From positions 62,001-126,000 of the forward strand of contig NZ_SRPJ01000002.1 of assembly GCF_004785665.1 (NCBI RefSeq): 64,000 nt of DNA. Direction: 5' to 3'. The translations under genes were made by a program, and so were the position numbers. The first letter of the stretch is position 1. Each line of letters opens with the position of its first letter. The DNA comes from Staphylococcus pragensis (GTDB lineage: Bacteria; Bacillota; Bacilli; Staphylococcales; Staphylococcaceae). This document shows, piece by piece, positions 35,360-44,750 of the stretch. The notes beneath the pieces were generated by a model, which saw only the letters and a list, made by a program, of their open reading frames with translations, had not been told where the DNA came from and ran no database searches.

Positions 35360-36232
35360 TTGAGTTTGAAACAGATTAAAAAAGCGATCATACCTGCCGC
35401 TGGTTTAGGAACAAGATTTTTACCAGCAACCAAAGCGATGCCTAAGGAAATGCTTCCTATTTTAGATAAACCAACCATTCAATACATAGTGGAAGAAGCC
35501 TCTCGCGCAGGAATTGAAGATATTATTATAGTAACTGGCAAACATAAACGTGCGATTGAAGACCACTTCGATAATCAAAAAGAATTAGAGATGGTACTTG
35601 AAGACAAAGGTAAAACAGACCTACTTGAAAAAGTTCAATATTCAACAGATTTAGCCAACATTTTTTATGTTCGTCAAAAAGAACAAAAAGGATTAGGTCA
35701 TGCCATTTATACTGCTCGCCAATTTATCGGTGATGAACCGTTTGCGGTCCTTCTAGGTGATGACATTGTAGAATCAGACGAACCTGCCATCAAACAATTA
35801 ATGAATGTATATGAAGAAACAGGACACTCAGTGATTGGCGTTCAAGAAGTACCAGAGAACGTTACGCATCGCTATGGCATTATCGATCCTTTAGACAAAG
35901 AAGGACGCCGTTACGAAGTTAAACAATTTGTTGAGAAACCTGCTCAAGGTACAGCACCATCAAACCTAGCAATCATGGGACGTTACATTTTAACACCAGA
36001 AATCTTTGACTACCTTAAAACACAAAAAGAAGGCGCCGGCAATGAAATACAATTAACCGACGCCATCGAACGTATGAACAATGACATCCAAGTTTATGCA
36101 TACGACTTTGACGGCGATCGCTTCGACGTAGGAGAAAAACTCGGCTTCGTCAAAACAACTATCGAATATGCACTAAAAGACCCAAAAATGAAAGACGAAC
36201 TCATCCATTTCATTAAAGAACTAGGACTATAA
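35360..36232 (+). CDS. gtaB: UTP-glucose-1-phosphate uridylyltransferase
   Basis: Makes UDP-glucose for glycolipid anchors of lipoteichoic acid and other polymers. It is 290 aa, the family's usual length. The nucleotide-binding start is [37 protein letters not shown], with [10 protein letters not shown] and [23 protein letters not shown] further on. Very similar to staphylococcal GtaB. The start is TTG 35360 (AAAGGAG upstream); a second TTG at 35366 is also possible. Confidence 0.93.
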   Translation: MSLKQIKKAIIPAAGLGTRFLPATKAMPKEMLPILDKPTIQYIVEEASRAGIEDIIIVTGKHKRAIEDHFDNQKELEMVLEDKGKTDLLEKVQYSTDLANIFYVRQKEQKGLGHAIYTARQFIGDEPFAVLLGDDIVESDEPAIKQLMNVYEETGHSVIGVQEVPENVTHRYGIIDPLDKEGRRYEVKQFVEKPAQGTAPSNLAIMGRYILTPEIFDYLKTQKEGAGNEIQLTDAIERMNNDIQVYAYDFDGDRFDVGEKLGFVKTTIEYALKDPKMKDELIHFIKELGL

Positions 36233-36251
36233 AACAATTAAATACATCAAG

Positions 36252-36300
36252 AAAGCCTAAGACTTTTAAATTAACATTAAAGGTCTTAGGCTTTCCTATT
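36252..36300 (+). terminator. Terminator of gtaB
   Basis: AAAGCCTAAGAC pairs with the distal GTCTTAGGCTTT, with an inner TTTAA/TTAAA stem, then T's. Confidence 0.88.
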
Positions 36301-36365
36301 GTTAAAAATAGCTCATCTTATAACAGACTAAATTAAGGATTAAAATATAAAAATATTAATAATAC

Positions 36366-36486
36366 ATATTCAAATAAAAGGCCCATCTCATTTTCCGCTA
36401 AGATGAGCCTTTAGGGAGTTAATACCTATGTATCTATCCCACTAAAATATAAATCCTTCACTATATATTAGACCGAAATCTAATAT
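36366..36486 (-). ncRNA. Candidate small RNA 1 (weak)
   Basis: A hairpin (AAAGGC...GCCTTT, about 36377-36412) is followed on the minus strand only by TTTTATTT, so it looks like a minus-strand terminator, yet no minus-strand gene precedes it. Just upstream a perfect small hairpin, ATTAGATTTCGGTCTAAT (36484-36467), and a TATAAT (36498-36493) could mark the 5' end. There is no convincing -35. Confidence 0.35.
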
Positions 36487-36584
36487 ATATAAATTATAAT
36501 ATATAAAAATTAATTAAAATACCCCACACAATAGCAATTCCTTGACCAAAAATATCACTTTTTGAACTTTTTCACGTTTTTACG

Positions 36585-36732
36585 TAAAAAACTATAGCTT
36601 CAAACTAATTAATAGTTAAAAGCTATAGCCTAAAAAAGGAGTATTCAATTTCGAAGAACTCAATAATTTTGAAATCGTCCCTACTCACTTCAAATCTTGT
36701 AATAGCGCATGAAACTATTACTACTTTATTTT
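36585..36732 (-). ncRNA. Candidate small RNA 2, divergent from the restriction island
   Basis: On the minus strand, TTGAAC (36767-36762), 17 bases, TATACT (36744-36739) predicts a start near 36732. A stem GTAATAG / CTATTAC and a second possible hairpin follow. It ends in CTATAGCTT / AAGCTATAG (36592-36628) with six T. The only open frames are a few codons long. The transcript would be about 148 nt and diverges from the restriction gene at 36902. I recognise no known RNA family. Confidence 0.5.
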
Positions 36733-36901
36733 AATATAGTATATTTTCATAAAAAAGAGCGTTCAATAGCAACTTATTGACTATTTTTATCAATTTTTGA
36801 GCTAATAATAGTGTATTATTTTTAAAAGAGAACATTTATTATAATTCTGAAAGTAATATTAGTTTCATTAAAGTAAAACTTATGAAAAAGGGAGCATAAT
36901 T

Positions 36902-38506
36902 ATGTGGTCAAAACTAAATGAAGATGAAAAACTAAAATATCAAAAATTAATTACTAATTTTGCTAGTTTGAGTGAAGCATTCTCACAAAAAAGTGAAGAC
37001 ACAGATACAAATGTTGCTCCAATAGTAAATTCAAAATTTCAAGAAACAGTATTTCAGAAATCTTTTGGAGCTATTGGTGAAGATATTGCTAATACTTCTT
37101 ATGATGCTTCTCTATTATTAGATGAAGAACATAAATATTTAGTTGGAATAAAATCATTTGGGATAAATTCAGGAGATCAAAAAATAGCGCAATTTAAAAA
37201 GAATAGTCAATATGATAATTGGGGTTCAATACTAAACAAAATCTCTGAAAATGCTAAAGCATCTAAAAGTAAGCAAGAAGCAGATGATAAAAATGAAAAG
37301 TTATATTATGAACTAGCGACTAAAATAGCAATTTTAAGAAATAAAAGAATAGCATCTTCAAAAGAACAGATAAAAGGGTTTAAAGGGACAGATAAAGATG
37401 TCGAGTCTATTTACCATGTATTAATGCCTTCTAGAAAAGGTGAAGAGCCGAAAATTCATGTAGGAGAAACTCCTTACACTTCAATAAATATAGATAACAT
37501 AAAAATTCATGGTGCTACGAATCTTTCAAATCCTACTAATTTTAAATTTTCAGATGATATACACGATTACAAATATACTTCAGCAGATAGCCAATTGCTT
37601 ATGTCATTTAAAAATAAAGATATAGTAGTAGAAACATGGGATGTTAATTACATAAAAGATCCCTTTGAAGTGTTTGAGAATTTAAATGAACAATTAAGCT
37701 ATAAAGATAAAATAAGTAATGATTTGGCTGATCAAGTAGAATCAACAGTTTCTTGGATTATATATAATGAAAATGGAAAAGTAGAAGAAAATTCAGGGTT
37801 TAATGGCTTTAATGGAGGTCCTAAACTAAGTAAAGCGAATAATAGTAGAGAAAAAAGAATTGCTAGACTGATAGAGAAATATGGAAAACATTTAACAAAA
37901 AATCAACTTACTAAAATAGAAAAAGACTTAAAATCTATTTTATTGAATGAATGGAAAACAAATGAAGAAAAAGAAGAAATGAAAACTATAAGAAGTAACT
38001 TAATGGAATACATTGAAACTATAGATAATACAAAACTGGAAAAAGAAGTTCAAAAAATAATATTTAGACCTTTAAGTGAAATGTATATTCCTATTCCAAA
38101 TTCTAAGCAATTCCATAATAGTTTTCCTGATTTTTTTGGTGAGAATATTGGAAGATTTCAACCTCAACCTAATTCTAATAAGCTATTATTACCAAAAGAA
38201 GAAAGAGTATTTAAGCTTGAATTTTTATCTTCAAAAAATACTATTGAAGCTTATATTAATCAAGATAATGGGAAAAGTATTCAGTCTTATAAGGATCAAC
38301 AAATTTTAGGAGAATGGATATTAAGAGGGGTTTTTCAACTTAAACCACGAGAGATATTAACTAAACAAAAACTGATTGATGTTGGTATTAATGGTATTAG
38401 ATTATATAAATTTAAAGATTCTACTAGAGGGATTGGCATAGACTTTATTTGGATTGATGAAGAAAATCCTCCAAAAGATGCAATAGGATGGATAGCAAAA
38501 CAATAG
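36902..38506 (+). CDS. Putative restriction endonuclease of the first R-M unit
   Basis: A 534-aa protein I do not recognise by family. The N-terminal part has a pattern compatible with a degenerate PD-(D/E)XK nuclease core: Glu48 in FQETVF, Asp68 in SYDASLLL, and Lys84 in YLVGIKSFG, where the usual acidic residue two before the Lys is Gly. The middle is charged and helical. The C-terminal half is mixed. The next gene is a C5-cytosine methyltransferase, so the restriction partner is the natural reading, but this is inference from context plus a weak motif. AAGGGAG precedes ATG. It is AT-richer than the core genes. Confidence 0.6.
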   Translation: MWSKLNEDEKLKYQKLITNFASLSEAFSQKSEDTDTNVAPIVNSKFQETVFQKSFGAIGEDIANTSYDASLLLDEEHKYLVGIKSFGINSGDQKIAQFKKNSQYDNWGSILNKISENAKASKSKQEADDKNEKLYYELATKIAILRNKRIASSKEQIKGFKGTDKDVESIYHVLMPSRKGEEPKIHVGETPYTSINIDNIKIHGATNLSNPTNFKFSDDIHDYKYTSADSQLLMSFKNKDIVVETWDVNYIKDPFEVFENLNEQLSYKDKISNDLADQVESTVSWIIYNENGKVEENSGFNGFNGGPKLSKANNSREKRIARLIEKYGKHLTKNQLTKIEKDLKSILLNEWKTNEEKEEMKTIRSNLMEYIETIDNTKLEKEVQKIIFRPLSEMYIPIPNSKQFHNSFPDFFGENIGRFQPQPNSNKLLLPKEERVFKLEFLSSKNTIEAYINQDNGKSIQSYKDQQILGEWILRGVFQLKPREILTKQKLIDVGINGIRLYKFKDSTRGIGIDFIWIDEENPPKDAIGWIAKQ

Positions 38507-38509
38507 GGA

Positions 38510-38556
38510 ACGTATGTGCGTATTTTGTATACGTAAGCTATTTTAAGTGATATAAT
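38510..38556 (+). promoter_or_regulatory. Promoter region of the first methyltransferase with inverted repeat
   Basis: TATAAT (38551-38556) lies 34 bases before the TTG start. ACGTAT (38510-38515) and ATACGT (38529-38534) form an inverted repeat around the -35 region. This could serve independent or autoregulated expression of the methyltransferase. Confidence 0.4.
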
Positions 38557-38590
38557 AGATTAATAATTTATGGAAAGTGAGTGAATAATA

Positions 38591-39805
38591 TTGACGTCTA
38601 TGAGCAATGAATCAAAATTTAATAAATATTCACTTGCTGCATTTTTTAGTGGCGTTGGTGGCATCGAGTTAGGATTTACACAAACAGATAAATTCACAAT
38701 TAATTATGCTAACGAATTTGATAAAAACGCTCAAAATACATATAGAGAAAATTTCGAAGATGTACATTTAGATACTAGAGATATCCATGAAGTAAGGGAA
38801 AGTGATGTTCCTGAAAGCGAGGTAATAGTAGGCGGTTTTCCATGCCAGGCCTTTAGTATAGCAGGCTATAGAAAAGGTTTTGAGGATGAAAGAGGAGATT
38901 TATTTTTTGAATTACTCCGAATTATTAAAGAGAGAGAACCTAGAGCTATTTTTATTGAAAATGTAAAAAACATGGTCACACATGATGAAGGAAATACTTT
39001 TAAAGTTATTAGAGAAGCATTAACGATGAATGGTTATTATATTAAATGGAAAGTTTTAAATGCAAAAGATTATGGTAATATTCCTCAAAATAGAGAGAGG
39101 ATCTATATTGTAGGTTTTAAATCATCACAGGCATTTAATGAATTTAAATTTCCAGAAAGTATACAGTTAACTACTACTCTAGATGATATCATTGATTTTA
39201 ATAATGAATTAGATGAGCGATACTACTACCGTAAAGGTAAACAACCTTTCTACGATATTCTTGAAAGTGAAATGCTAGATTCAAACTTTATATATCAATG
39301 GAGAAGAAAGTATGTAAGAGCTAATAAAAGTGGAGTTGTACCTACACTAACTGCTAATATGGGGACAGGCGGTCATAATGTGCCATTGATTAAAACTATA
39401 AATGGTATACGTAAACTTACCCCAAGAGAAACATTTAATGTTCAAGGTTTTCCTACTGATTTTAAATTACCTTCGGATATGTCTCATGGTCAACTTTATA
39501 AACAAGCAGGTAATAGTGTAGTTGTTCCAGTAATAAAAAGAATTGCTGATAATATAGCTAATGCTTTAGAACATGATATATTAAATTACCAACTTAATAT
39601 TAATGGATACTACAGTTTAATTTATACAAAAATGGAAGGCAAATTTGAAGGGGCTAGTTATATCTCTGTTAGCTTTGATAGTGAAGAAAAATTAAACCAA
39701 TATATAAAAGAAAATAATATAACTTTTATTACAGATGATGAGTATAAACAAATTACTAAAAGAAAACAAACAAGCGAATTCTATACACTAAAATATTTTA
39801 AATAA
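38591..39805 (+). CDS. DNA (cytosine-5-)-methyltransferase, first R-M unit
   Basis: A type II C5-cytosine methyltransferase, 404 aa from TTG 38591 (ATG 38600 also possible). Motif I is FFSGVGGIELGF (18-29), motif IV GGFPCQAFS with nucleophile Cys85, motif VI FIENVKN, motif VIII NAKDYGNIPQNRERIYIVGF, the TRD about 225-270, then motif IX RKLTPRETFNVQGFP and motif X KQAGNSVVVPVIKRIA. About 75 residues follow motif X, more than usual, with an unassigned function. The recognition site cannot be read from sequence. It is followed by a terminator, so it is transcriptionally separate from the Z1 operon. Confidence 0.92.
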   Translation: MTSMSNESKFNKYSLAAFFSGVGGIELGFTQTDKFTINYANEFDKNAQNTYRENFEDVHLDTRDIHEVRESDVPESEVIVGGFPCQAFSIAGYRKGFEDERGDLFFELLRIIKEREPRAIFIENVKNMVTHDEGNTFKVIREALTMNGYYIKWKVLNAKDYGNIPQNRERIYIVGFKSSQAFNEFKFPESIQLTTTLDDIIDFNNELDERYYYRKGKQPFYDILESEMLDSNFIYQWRRKYVRANKSGVVPTLTANMGTGGHNVPLIKTINGIRKLTPRETFNVQGFPTDFKLPSDMSHGQLYKQAGNSVVVPVIKRIADNIANALEHDILNYQLNINGYYSLIYTKMEGKFEGASYISVSFDSEEKLNQYIKENNITFITDDEYKQITKRKQTSEFYTLKYFK

Positions 39806-39858
39806 AATAAGGTCTCACAAGATATTAGCAATTAATATTTTGTGATGCCTTATTTTTT
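39805..39858 (+). terminator. Terminator between the two R-M units
   Basis: AAATAAGG..TCACAA pairs with TTGTGA..CCTTATTT, with an inner ATATT/AATAT stem, and T's follow. Confidence 0.8.
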
Positions 39859-39873
39859 ATATTAATTTCAATA

Positions 39874-39902
39874 TTGCAATTAATATTTATTAGCAATAAT
39901 AT
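39874..39902 (+). promoter_or_regulatory. Probable promoter of the Z1-MORC operon
   Basis: TTGCAA, 17 bases, TAATAT. The two elements are embedded in a near inverted repeat (ATATTGC...GCAATAATAT), so a repressor could bind there. The AT-rich background lowers confidence. Confidence 0.45.
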
Positions 39903-39945
39903 CTATATTATAATAATAGTATTAATACTAATATAGGGGAATATT

Positions 39946-42705
39946 ATGAAAATAGATAACGAAAAATATGAAATTTATTTAGAACATATTAATACATTAA
40001 AAAAGAAAGGGAAACCTTGGGAAGAAATAATAAATTTAGGACCAAATGATACATCAACGCAACAAACTTTAAATGTCTTAGCATCGCTGAAAGATGAGGA
40101 AGAGATTACTGTTACTGAGTGGAAAGAATTAGTAGAAGAAGTTTATGAAATGGAAAAGTCTATAAATATTACTACATTAGGTAGAAATACTAAAAATGAT
40201 GCCAAAATACCTAATACTTCTTATTCTTCATGGGGAGCATATAGACAAAAGCTTGAAGATCAAGGGTTTTCAGAAAGATCAATCAATAATATACAAAATT
40301 CTTCTTATGAAGTATTAAAATCTCTACAATTTGATACAAGAAAAACAGGACCAATCAAAGGCCTTGTAATGGGTAATGTTCAATCTGGTAAAACTGCGAA
40401 TATGGCTGGTTTGATGGCAATGGCAGCTGATAATGGTTTTAATTACTTTATTGTTTTATCTGGAGTTATTGAAAACTTAAGGCAACAAACTGCTAACAGA
40501 TTGTACAACGATTTAAAATATCCTAAAGTAAGTACAATAAATAAATGGAATCGTATTGACAACCCTAGTACAAGATCTAAAGATGCTAAAGATAATATAA
40601 GTAATTTTAATTTAAATGAGAAGTCCAAAGAAAAATATTTTACTGTTTGTTTAAAGAATAAAGGAAGGCTAACTAGTTTATTCAATTGGTTGAAATCTGA
40701 TCCAAACAAAGCGAAACAACTTAAGATATTAGTAATAGATGATGAAGCTGACCAAGCAAGTATTAATACTAAAGATATAGAAGAAGATACATCTACAATA
40801 AATAAGCTTATTAAAGATATTGTAAATGATAAATCATTTTTAGCGATGAATTATATATCTTATACTGCAACACCATATGCTAATGTGCTAAATGAAACTG
40901 CTAACGATTCGTTATATCCAAAAGATTTTATAACTTTATTAGAACCTTCAGAAGACTATATTGGCCCAAAACAAATATTTGGTACAGAAATGCCAGAACA
41001 AAGTCCAAAAGTAGATATTATTAAAGAAATTAGTGATACTGATGCTAATTTGGTTAAAGATATTCAAAAAGGTGAAACTAATCAAAATATCCCTAAGAGT
41101 TTTAAGGAAGCTATTCAATGGTTTATTCTAACAGTTTGTTCTATGAGAGCTTTATCTTTAAGAAAACCAATATCTATGCTTATACATACTAGTTTTAAAA
41201 TTGATCATCATGAATTACTCGCTGATAAAGTTCAAAAGTATATTAAAGATTTGAAAGATAATTATAGTGAAGAAATTATTGATCAATTTAAAACAATTTA
41301 TCAACAAGAAATGTCTGTAATGAATAGACCGATATTTATAGAAGGAATGAAAGAATACTCAACACCAGAAAACGTTCCAGAATACCCATCATGGGATAAA
41401 GTGAAATATCAATTAGATAGTTTAATTAATCTAGATAACAATGAATTTATTAGTCATATTCCATTAAATGAAGAAAAAGCTCCTGTATTTCATCGTGGTA
41501 TACATTTAGCAATTGATAATAGTAGAACTAAAATAAATAACCAACATGTAAGATTGATCTATCCTGAAAAAAATAATATGCCAGAAGTTGCGCCAGCATT
41601 CATTGTTATTGGAGGAAATACTTTATCAAGAGGTTTAACTTTAGAAGGACTAACTACGACATACTTTTTACGTACAACAAATCAAGCTGATACTTTAATG
41701 CAAATGGGTAGATGGTTTGGATATAGAAAAGGTTATGAGATTTTCCCAAGAGTTTGGTTAGATAATATGGCTAATAAGAGATTCTTATTTTTAAGTCAAA
41801 TGAATGAAGAGTTAAGGGACGAAATTAAACAATATGCAGAAAATGGAAGTACACCAATTGATTTTGCACCACGCATAAAAAATTCGCCTAATTATCAATT
41901 GATTAGAATAACTTCAAATAATAAACAACAATCTGCAGAAGGAAAAGAATTTAATTTTTATGGTTTTAATAGTCAAACTGTGTATTTTGAAAAAAATGAG
42001 AAAGTATTAACTCATAATCTTGAAATAACAAATTCATTTTTAAATAACATTACTGAGCCTCAAATAAAGTCTAATAAATTGGTATGGAAAGATATTGATA
42101 CTCAAAAAGTTAAAGACTTTCTATTAAATTATAAAGTCTCAGAAGTAGATACAAAAATGAGAGCACTCCCAGCTTTAGTTGAATGGTTAGAAAAAAATGG
42201 TGGAGATTTACAAGGATGGAGTGTGATTCTATCAGGTACTGGAAGAGTTGATGACAATCATGATAGTGATTGGATGATTCAAGGTCTTCATGTTAATTCT
42301 GTTATACGTACTAAATTAGTTGAGCGAAGTAGAGAAGATGTAATTTCAATAGGCACACTTAGGGTTCCTAATGATCTTTATGCAGATATAGATGCAACAT
42401 TAGAAAAAAATGAAGGGAAATCTGCCAAAATGGTAGATGTCAGAAATACTCGTGAAAAATATGGTTATGGAAATACACCTCAATTAATCATTTATAGAAT
42501 CAATAAAGGTGATAAAGATTTTAAAATTATCAATTCAAATTCTAGGGAAAAATTAGATTTTCCTAAAGATATTATAGGTATCAATATTATGCTACCGGGT
42601 GTGTCGAGAGGTAATAAGGAAACGTATATTTCGGCAAAAATTAATTTAAATAATGAAATTGTTGATGAAGATGAATTCAGCGAAGACTTTGAAAGAGAGG
42701 ACTAA
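39946..42705 (+). CDS. Z1-domain superfamily 2 helicase-like ATPase
   Basis: A 919-aa P-loop protein. After a helical N-terminus, Walker A is GLVMGNVQSGKTANM (Lys149) and Walker B is ILVIDDEADQAS (265-269), with the SF2-like YISYTATPYANV following. The Z1 signature VIGGNTLSRGLTLEGLTTTYFLRTTNQADTLMQMGRWFGYRKGYE (about 552-596) supplies the arginine finger region. Z1 domains were named from comparative genomics of restriction systems with MORC/MutL-like ATPases; the partner here follows 5 bp later. Its predicted role is ATP-driven DNA translocation or remodelling. Confidence 0.88.
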   Translation: MKIDNEKYEIYLEHINTLKKKGKPWEEIINLGPNDTSTQQTLNVLASLKDEEEITVTEWKELVEEVYEMEKSINITTLGRNTKNDAKIPNTSYSSWGAYRQKLEDQGFSERSINNIQNSSYEVLKSLQFDTRKTGPIKGLVMGNVQSGKTANMAGLMAMAADNGFNYFIVLSGVIENLRQQTANRLYNDLKYPKVSTINKWNRIDNPSTRSKDAKDNISNFNLNEKSKEKYFTVCLKNKGRLTSLFNWLKSDPNKAKQLKILVIDDEADQASINTKDIEEDTSTINKLIKDIVNDKSFLAMNYISYTATPYANVLNETANDSLYPKDFITLLEPSEDYIGPKQIFGTEMPEQSPKVDIIKEISDTDANLVKDIQKGETNQNIPKSFKEAIQWFILTVCSMRALSLRKPISMLIHTSFKIDHHELLADKVQKYIKDLKDNYSEEIIDQFKTIYQQEMSVMNRPIFIEGMKEYSTPENVPEYPSWDKVKYQLDSLINLDNNEFISHIPLNEEKAPVFHRGIHLAIDNSRTKINNQHVRLIYPEKNNMPEVAPAFIVIGGNTLSRGLTLEGLTTTYFLRTTNQADTLMQMGRWFGYRKGYEIFPRVWLDNMANKRFLFLSQMNEELRDEIKQYAENGSTPIDFAPRIKNSPNYQLIRITSNNKQQSAEGKEFNFYGFNSQTVYFEKNEKVLTHNLEITNSFLNNITEPQIKSNKLVWKDIDTQKVKDFLLNYKVSEVDTKMRALPALVEWLEKNGGDLQGWSVILSGTGRVDDNHDSDWMIQGLHVNSVIRTKLVERSREDVISIGTLRVPNDLYADIDATLEKNEGKSAKMVDVRNTREKYGYGNTPQLIIYRINKGDKDFKIINSNSREKLDFPKDIIGINIMLPGVSRGNKETYISAKINLNNEIVDEDEFSEDFERED

Positions 42706-42710
42706 GATAA

Positions 42711-44750
42711 ATGAAATTAAAAAATGCTCCTAATGATTTGCAAAGTATGGCTCAAGATGGAGACGCTATTTTAAGATCTTTACAAAATAAAAGCTTACCA
42801 ATTGTAGATTTAATGATCAGAGAATCATTACAAAATAGTCTAGATGCAACTTTACCTAATGTCGAAAATACGATAGTAGATTTTAATATAGGAAAATTTA
42901 ATTCTCATGAATTATCTGCTCATTTAGAAGGTATTGAAAATAAATTAAATGAGAGATATGAAGGACTTGAAGATTTTATAAGTATTGGAGATAAAAACAC
43001 TCACGGTTTAACTGGAGATTTTCGTTCAAATAATGCTTACGAGTTAAATAAAAGTAATTTTTACAAGTTAGTATTTGGTATTGGTAAAAACCAAGAAGCG
43101 GAAGGTGCAGGAGGAAGCTGGGGACTAGGTAAAACTAGTTATTTCCGAATTGGAGCAGGAATAGTTATTTATTACACTCGAGTAAAAAATGGTGAAGAAT
43201 ATGAAGAAAGATTAATTGCTTCGCTTATTGAAAGTCCTAAAGAAGAGTCGAGACTATTACCACATAACGTAAGAGGAATTGCGTGGTGGGGCGAATATGG
43301 TAATGAGGCAACCGATGATAGAATTTTCCCATTAACTGATAAAGATCAAATTAGTGAAATACTTAAGATTTTTAATCTGACTAATTATGAGAATGAAGAA
43401 ACAGGTACTACAATCATCATTCCTTATATAAAAAATATGCAAAAAAATAATGAAGATAACGATTTGTATCCTTGGGAAAAAGATAAAGAATTAGCAATCA
43501 AATATGCTATCCAAAGATGGTATAATCCTAGATTAAATAATTTCGAGTATAATCACTTTTTAGGAAACTCGAAATTGATAGCAAGGGTAAATAGTGAACC
43601 TCTTATTGATGAATATAATATTGAGCAATTTTTTAAAATTATGAGAGATTTATATACTTCGGCTTTATCTACAAAACCACAGGAAAAAAGTATAAATGTA
43701 AAACCGATTTATCTTAAAAGAAATGGTATGAAACAACCTAGCGAAATTCCAGTAGGCCATGTGGCGTTTAAGGAAGCTACTAAGGAAGAACTTGAAATGG
43801 TAGCTCCAAATAATAGATTCTCACCATTGCAGTTAATAGGATATAAAAACGACAAAAAAATTGAAGATAATAATTCAAAGATCATTGCCTATTGTAGAAA
43901 GCCAGGGATGATTGTTGAATATAGTGTCGATGGTGAATGGGCACCTAAAGCTAATTTATTAAATAATAATAATTTATTATTAGGTTTCTTTGTACCTAAT
44001 TCAAATGGTGAGTTAACTACAAAATTTGAAAATGAAGGTTATAACTATCTTGAACAATATTTAAGAGCTACAGAAAATGCAGACCACGCTAATTGGATAG
44101 ATGAAGATGGATTTGGAATTATCCAAAGAATGAAAACTACTACTAGCAAAGTAATAAATGATTTTTATCAAGGTGGAGATAATGAAAAACAATCTTCAGC
44201 AACTTCAGGCATTTCACGTAAATTTGGAAAAATGTTTTTACCACCGAAAAATTATGGAAGAACATCAACTAATAAGAAACTAGATAACAAAAATACTAGA
44301 ACTTCAACTACTAAAAATAGATTAGCAGATATTAACGTATTAACTTCTGAACCAATTAATGAAAATAGAGTTAAAGTTACATTTAAAGCAAGTATTAAGG
44401 GTACTTCTCTAAACGCTATATTTTTAGAAGTTTTAACTCAAGAAAAGAAAATGACTAAAAAAGATTGGGAAAAAAATATGGGGGATGCATTAGCTTTTCC
44501 GTTTGAAATTAGTGATATTTTTGTAGATGAAATCAATGGTGATCCATATCGTTTACCTTATACTCAAATCGATGATTCAAGAGTAAGAGTATTTCAAAAT
44601 GATAATAGTGAATTTATTATAGAAAGCTTAGTTGAAGAAAAAATTGAATTAACTGGCTCAATGATTATAAATACTAAAACATTTAGCTTTATTCCAAATA
44701 TTTCTATTGCATCGAATAAATATAGTGAGAATGGGGATGAATTAGATTGA
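42711..44750 (+). CDS. MORC/MutL-type GHKL ATPase of the restriction operon
   Basis: A 679-aa protein with an N-terminal Hsp90/MutL (GHKL) ATPase. The N-box is MIRESLQNSLDA (Glu38, Asn42), motif G1 IGDKNTHGLTG (Asp94) and G2 GAGGSWGLGKTSYFRIG (132-148). A transducer-like middle and a C-terminal beta-rich part follow, with a Ser/Thr/Asn-rich linker near 495-530. Prokaryotic MORC-like ATPases in restriction operons have been proposed to act with Z1 helicases and nucleases. ATP-driven clamp closure on DNA is the expected mechanism. The stop overlaps the next start (TGATG). Confidence 0.85.
   Translation: MKLKNAPNDLQSMAQDGDAILRSLQNKSLPIVDLMIRESLQNSLDATLPNVENTIVDFNIGKFNSHELSAHLEGIENKLNERYEGLEDFISIGDKNTHGLTGDFRSNNAYELNKSNFYKLVFGIGKNQEAEGAGGSWGLGKTSYFRIGAGIVIYYTRVKNGEEYEERLIASLIESPKEESRLLPHNVRGIAWWGEYGNEATDDRIFPLTDKDQISEILKIFNLTNYENEETGTTIIIPYIKNMQKNNEDNDLYPWEKDKELAIKYAIQRWYNPRLNNFEYNHFLGNSKLIARVNSEPLIDEYNIEQFFKIMRDLYTSALSTKPQEKSINVKPIYLKRNGMKQPSEIPVGHVAFKEATKEELEMVAPNNRFSPLQLIGYKNDKKIEDNNSKIIAYCRKPGMIVEYSVDGEWAPKANLLNNNNLLLGFFVPNSNGELTTKFENEGYNYLEQYLRATENADHANWIDEDGFGIIQRMKTTTSKVINDFYQGGDNEKQSSATSGISRKFGKMFLPPKNYGRTSTNKKLDNKNTRTSTTKNRLADINVLTSEPINENRVKVTFKASIKGTSLNAIFLEVLTQEKKMTKKDWEKNMGDALAFPFEISDIFVDEINGDPYRLPYTQIDDSRVRVFQNDNSEFIIESLVEEKIELTGSMIINTKTFSFIPNISIASNKYSENGDELD

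Noticed and set aside
36577-36590. Palindrome TTTTTACGTAAAAA as an operator
   Set aside because: It overlaps the T-run of the small-RNA terminator and is simple AT-rich sequence; not enough to call a protein site.
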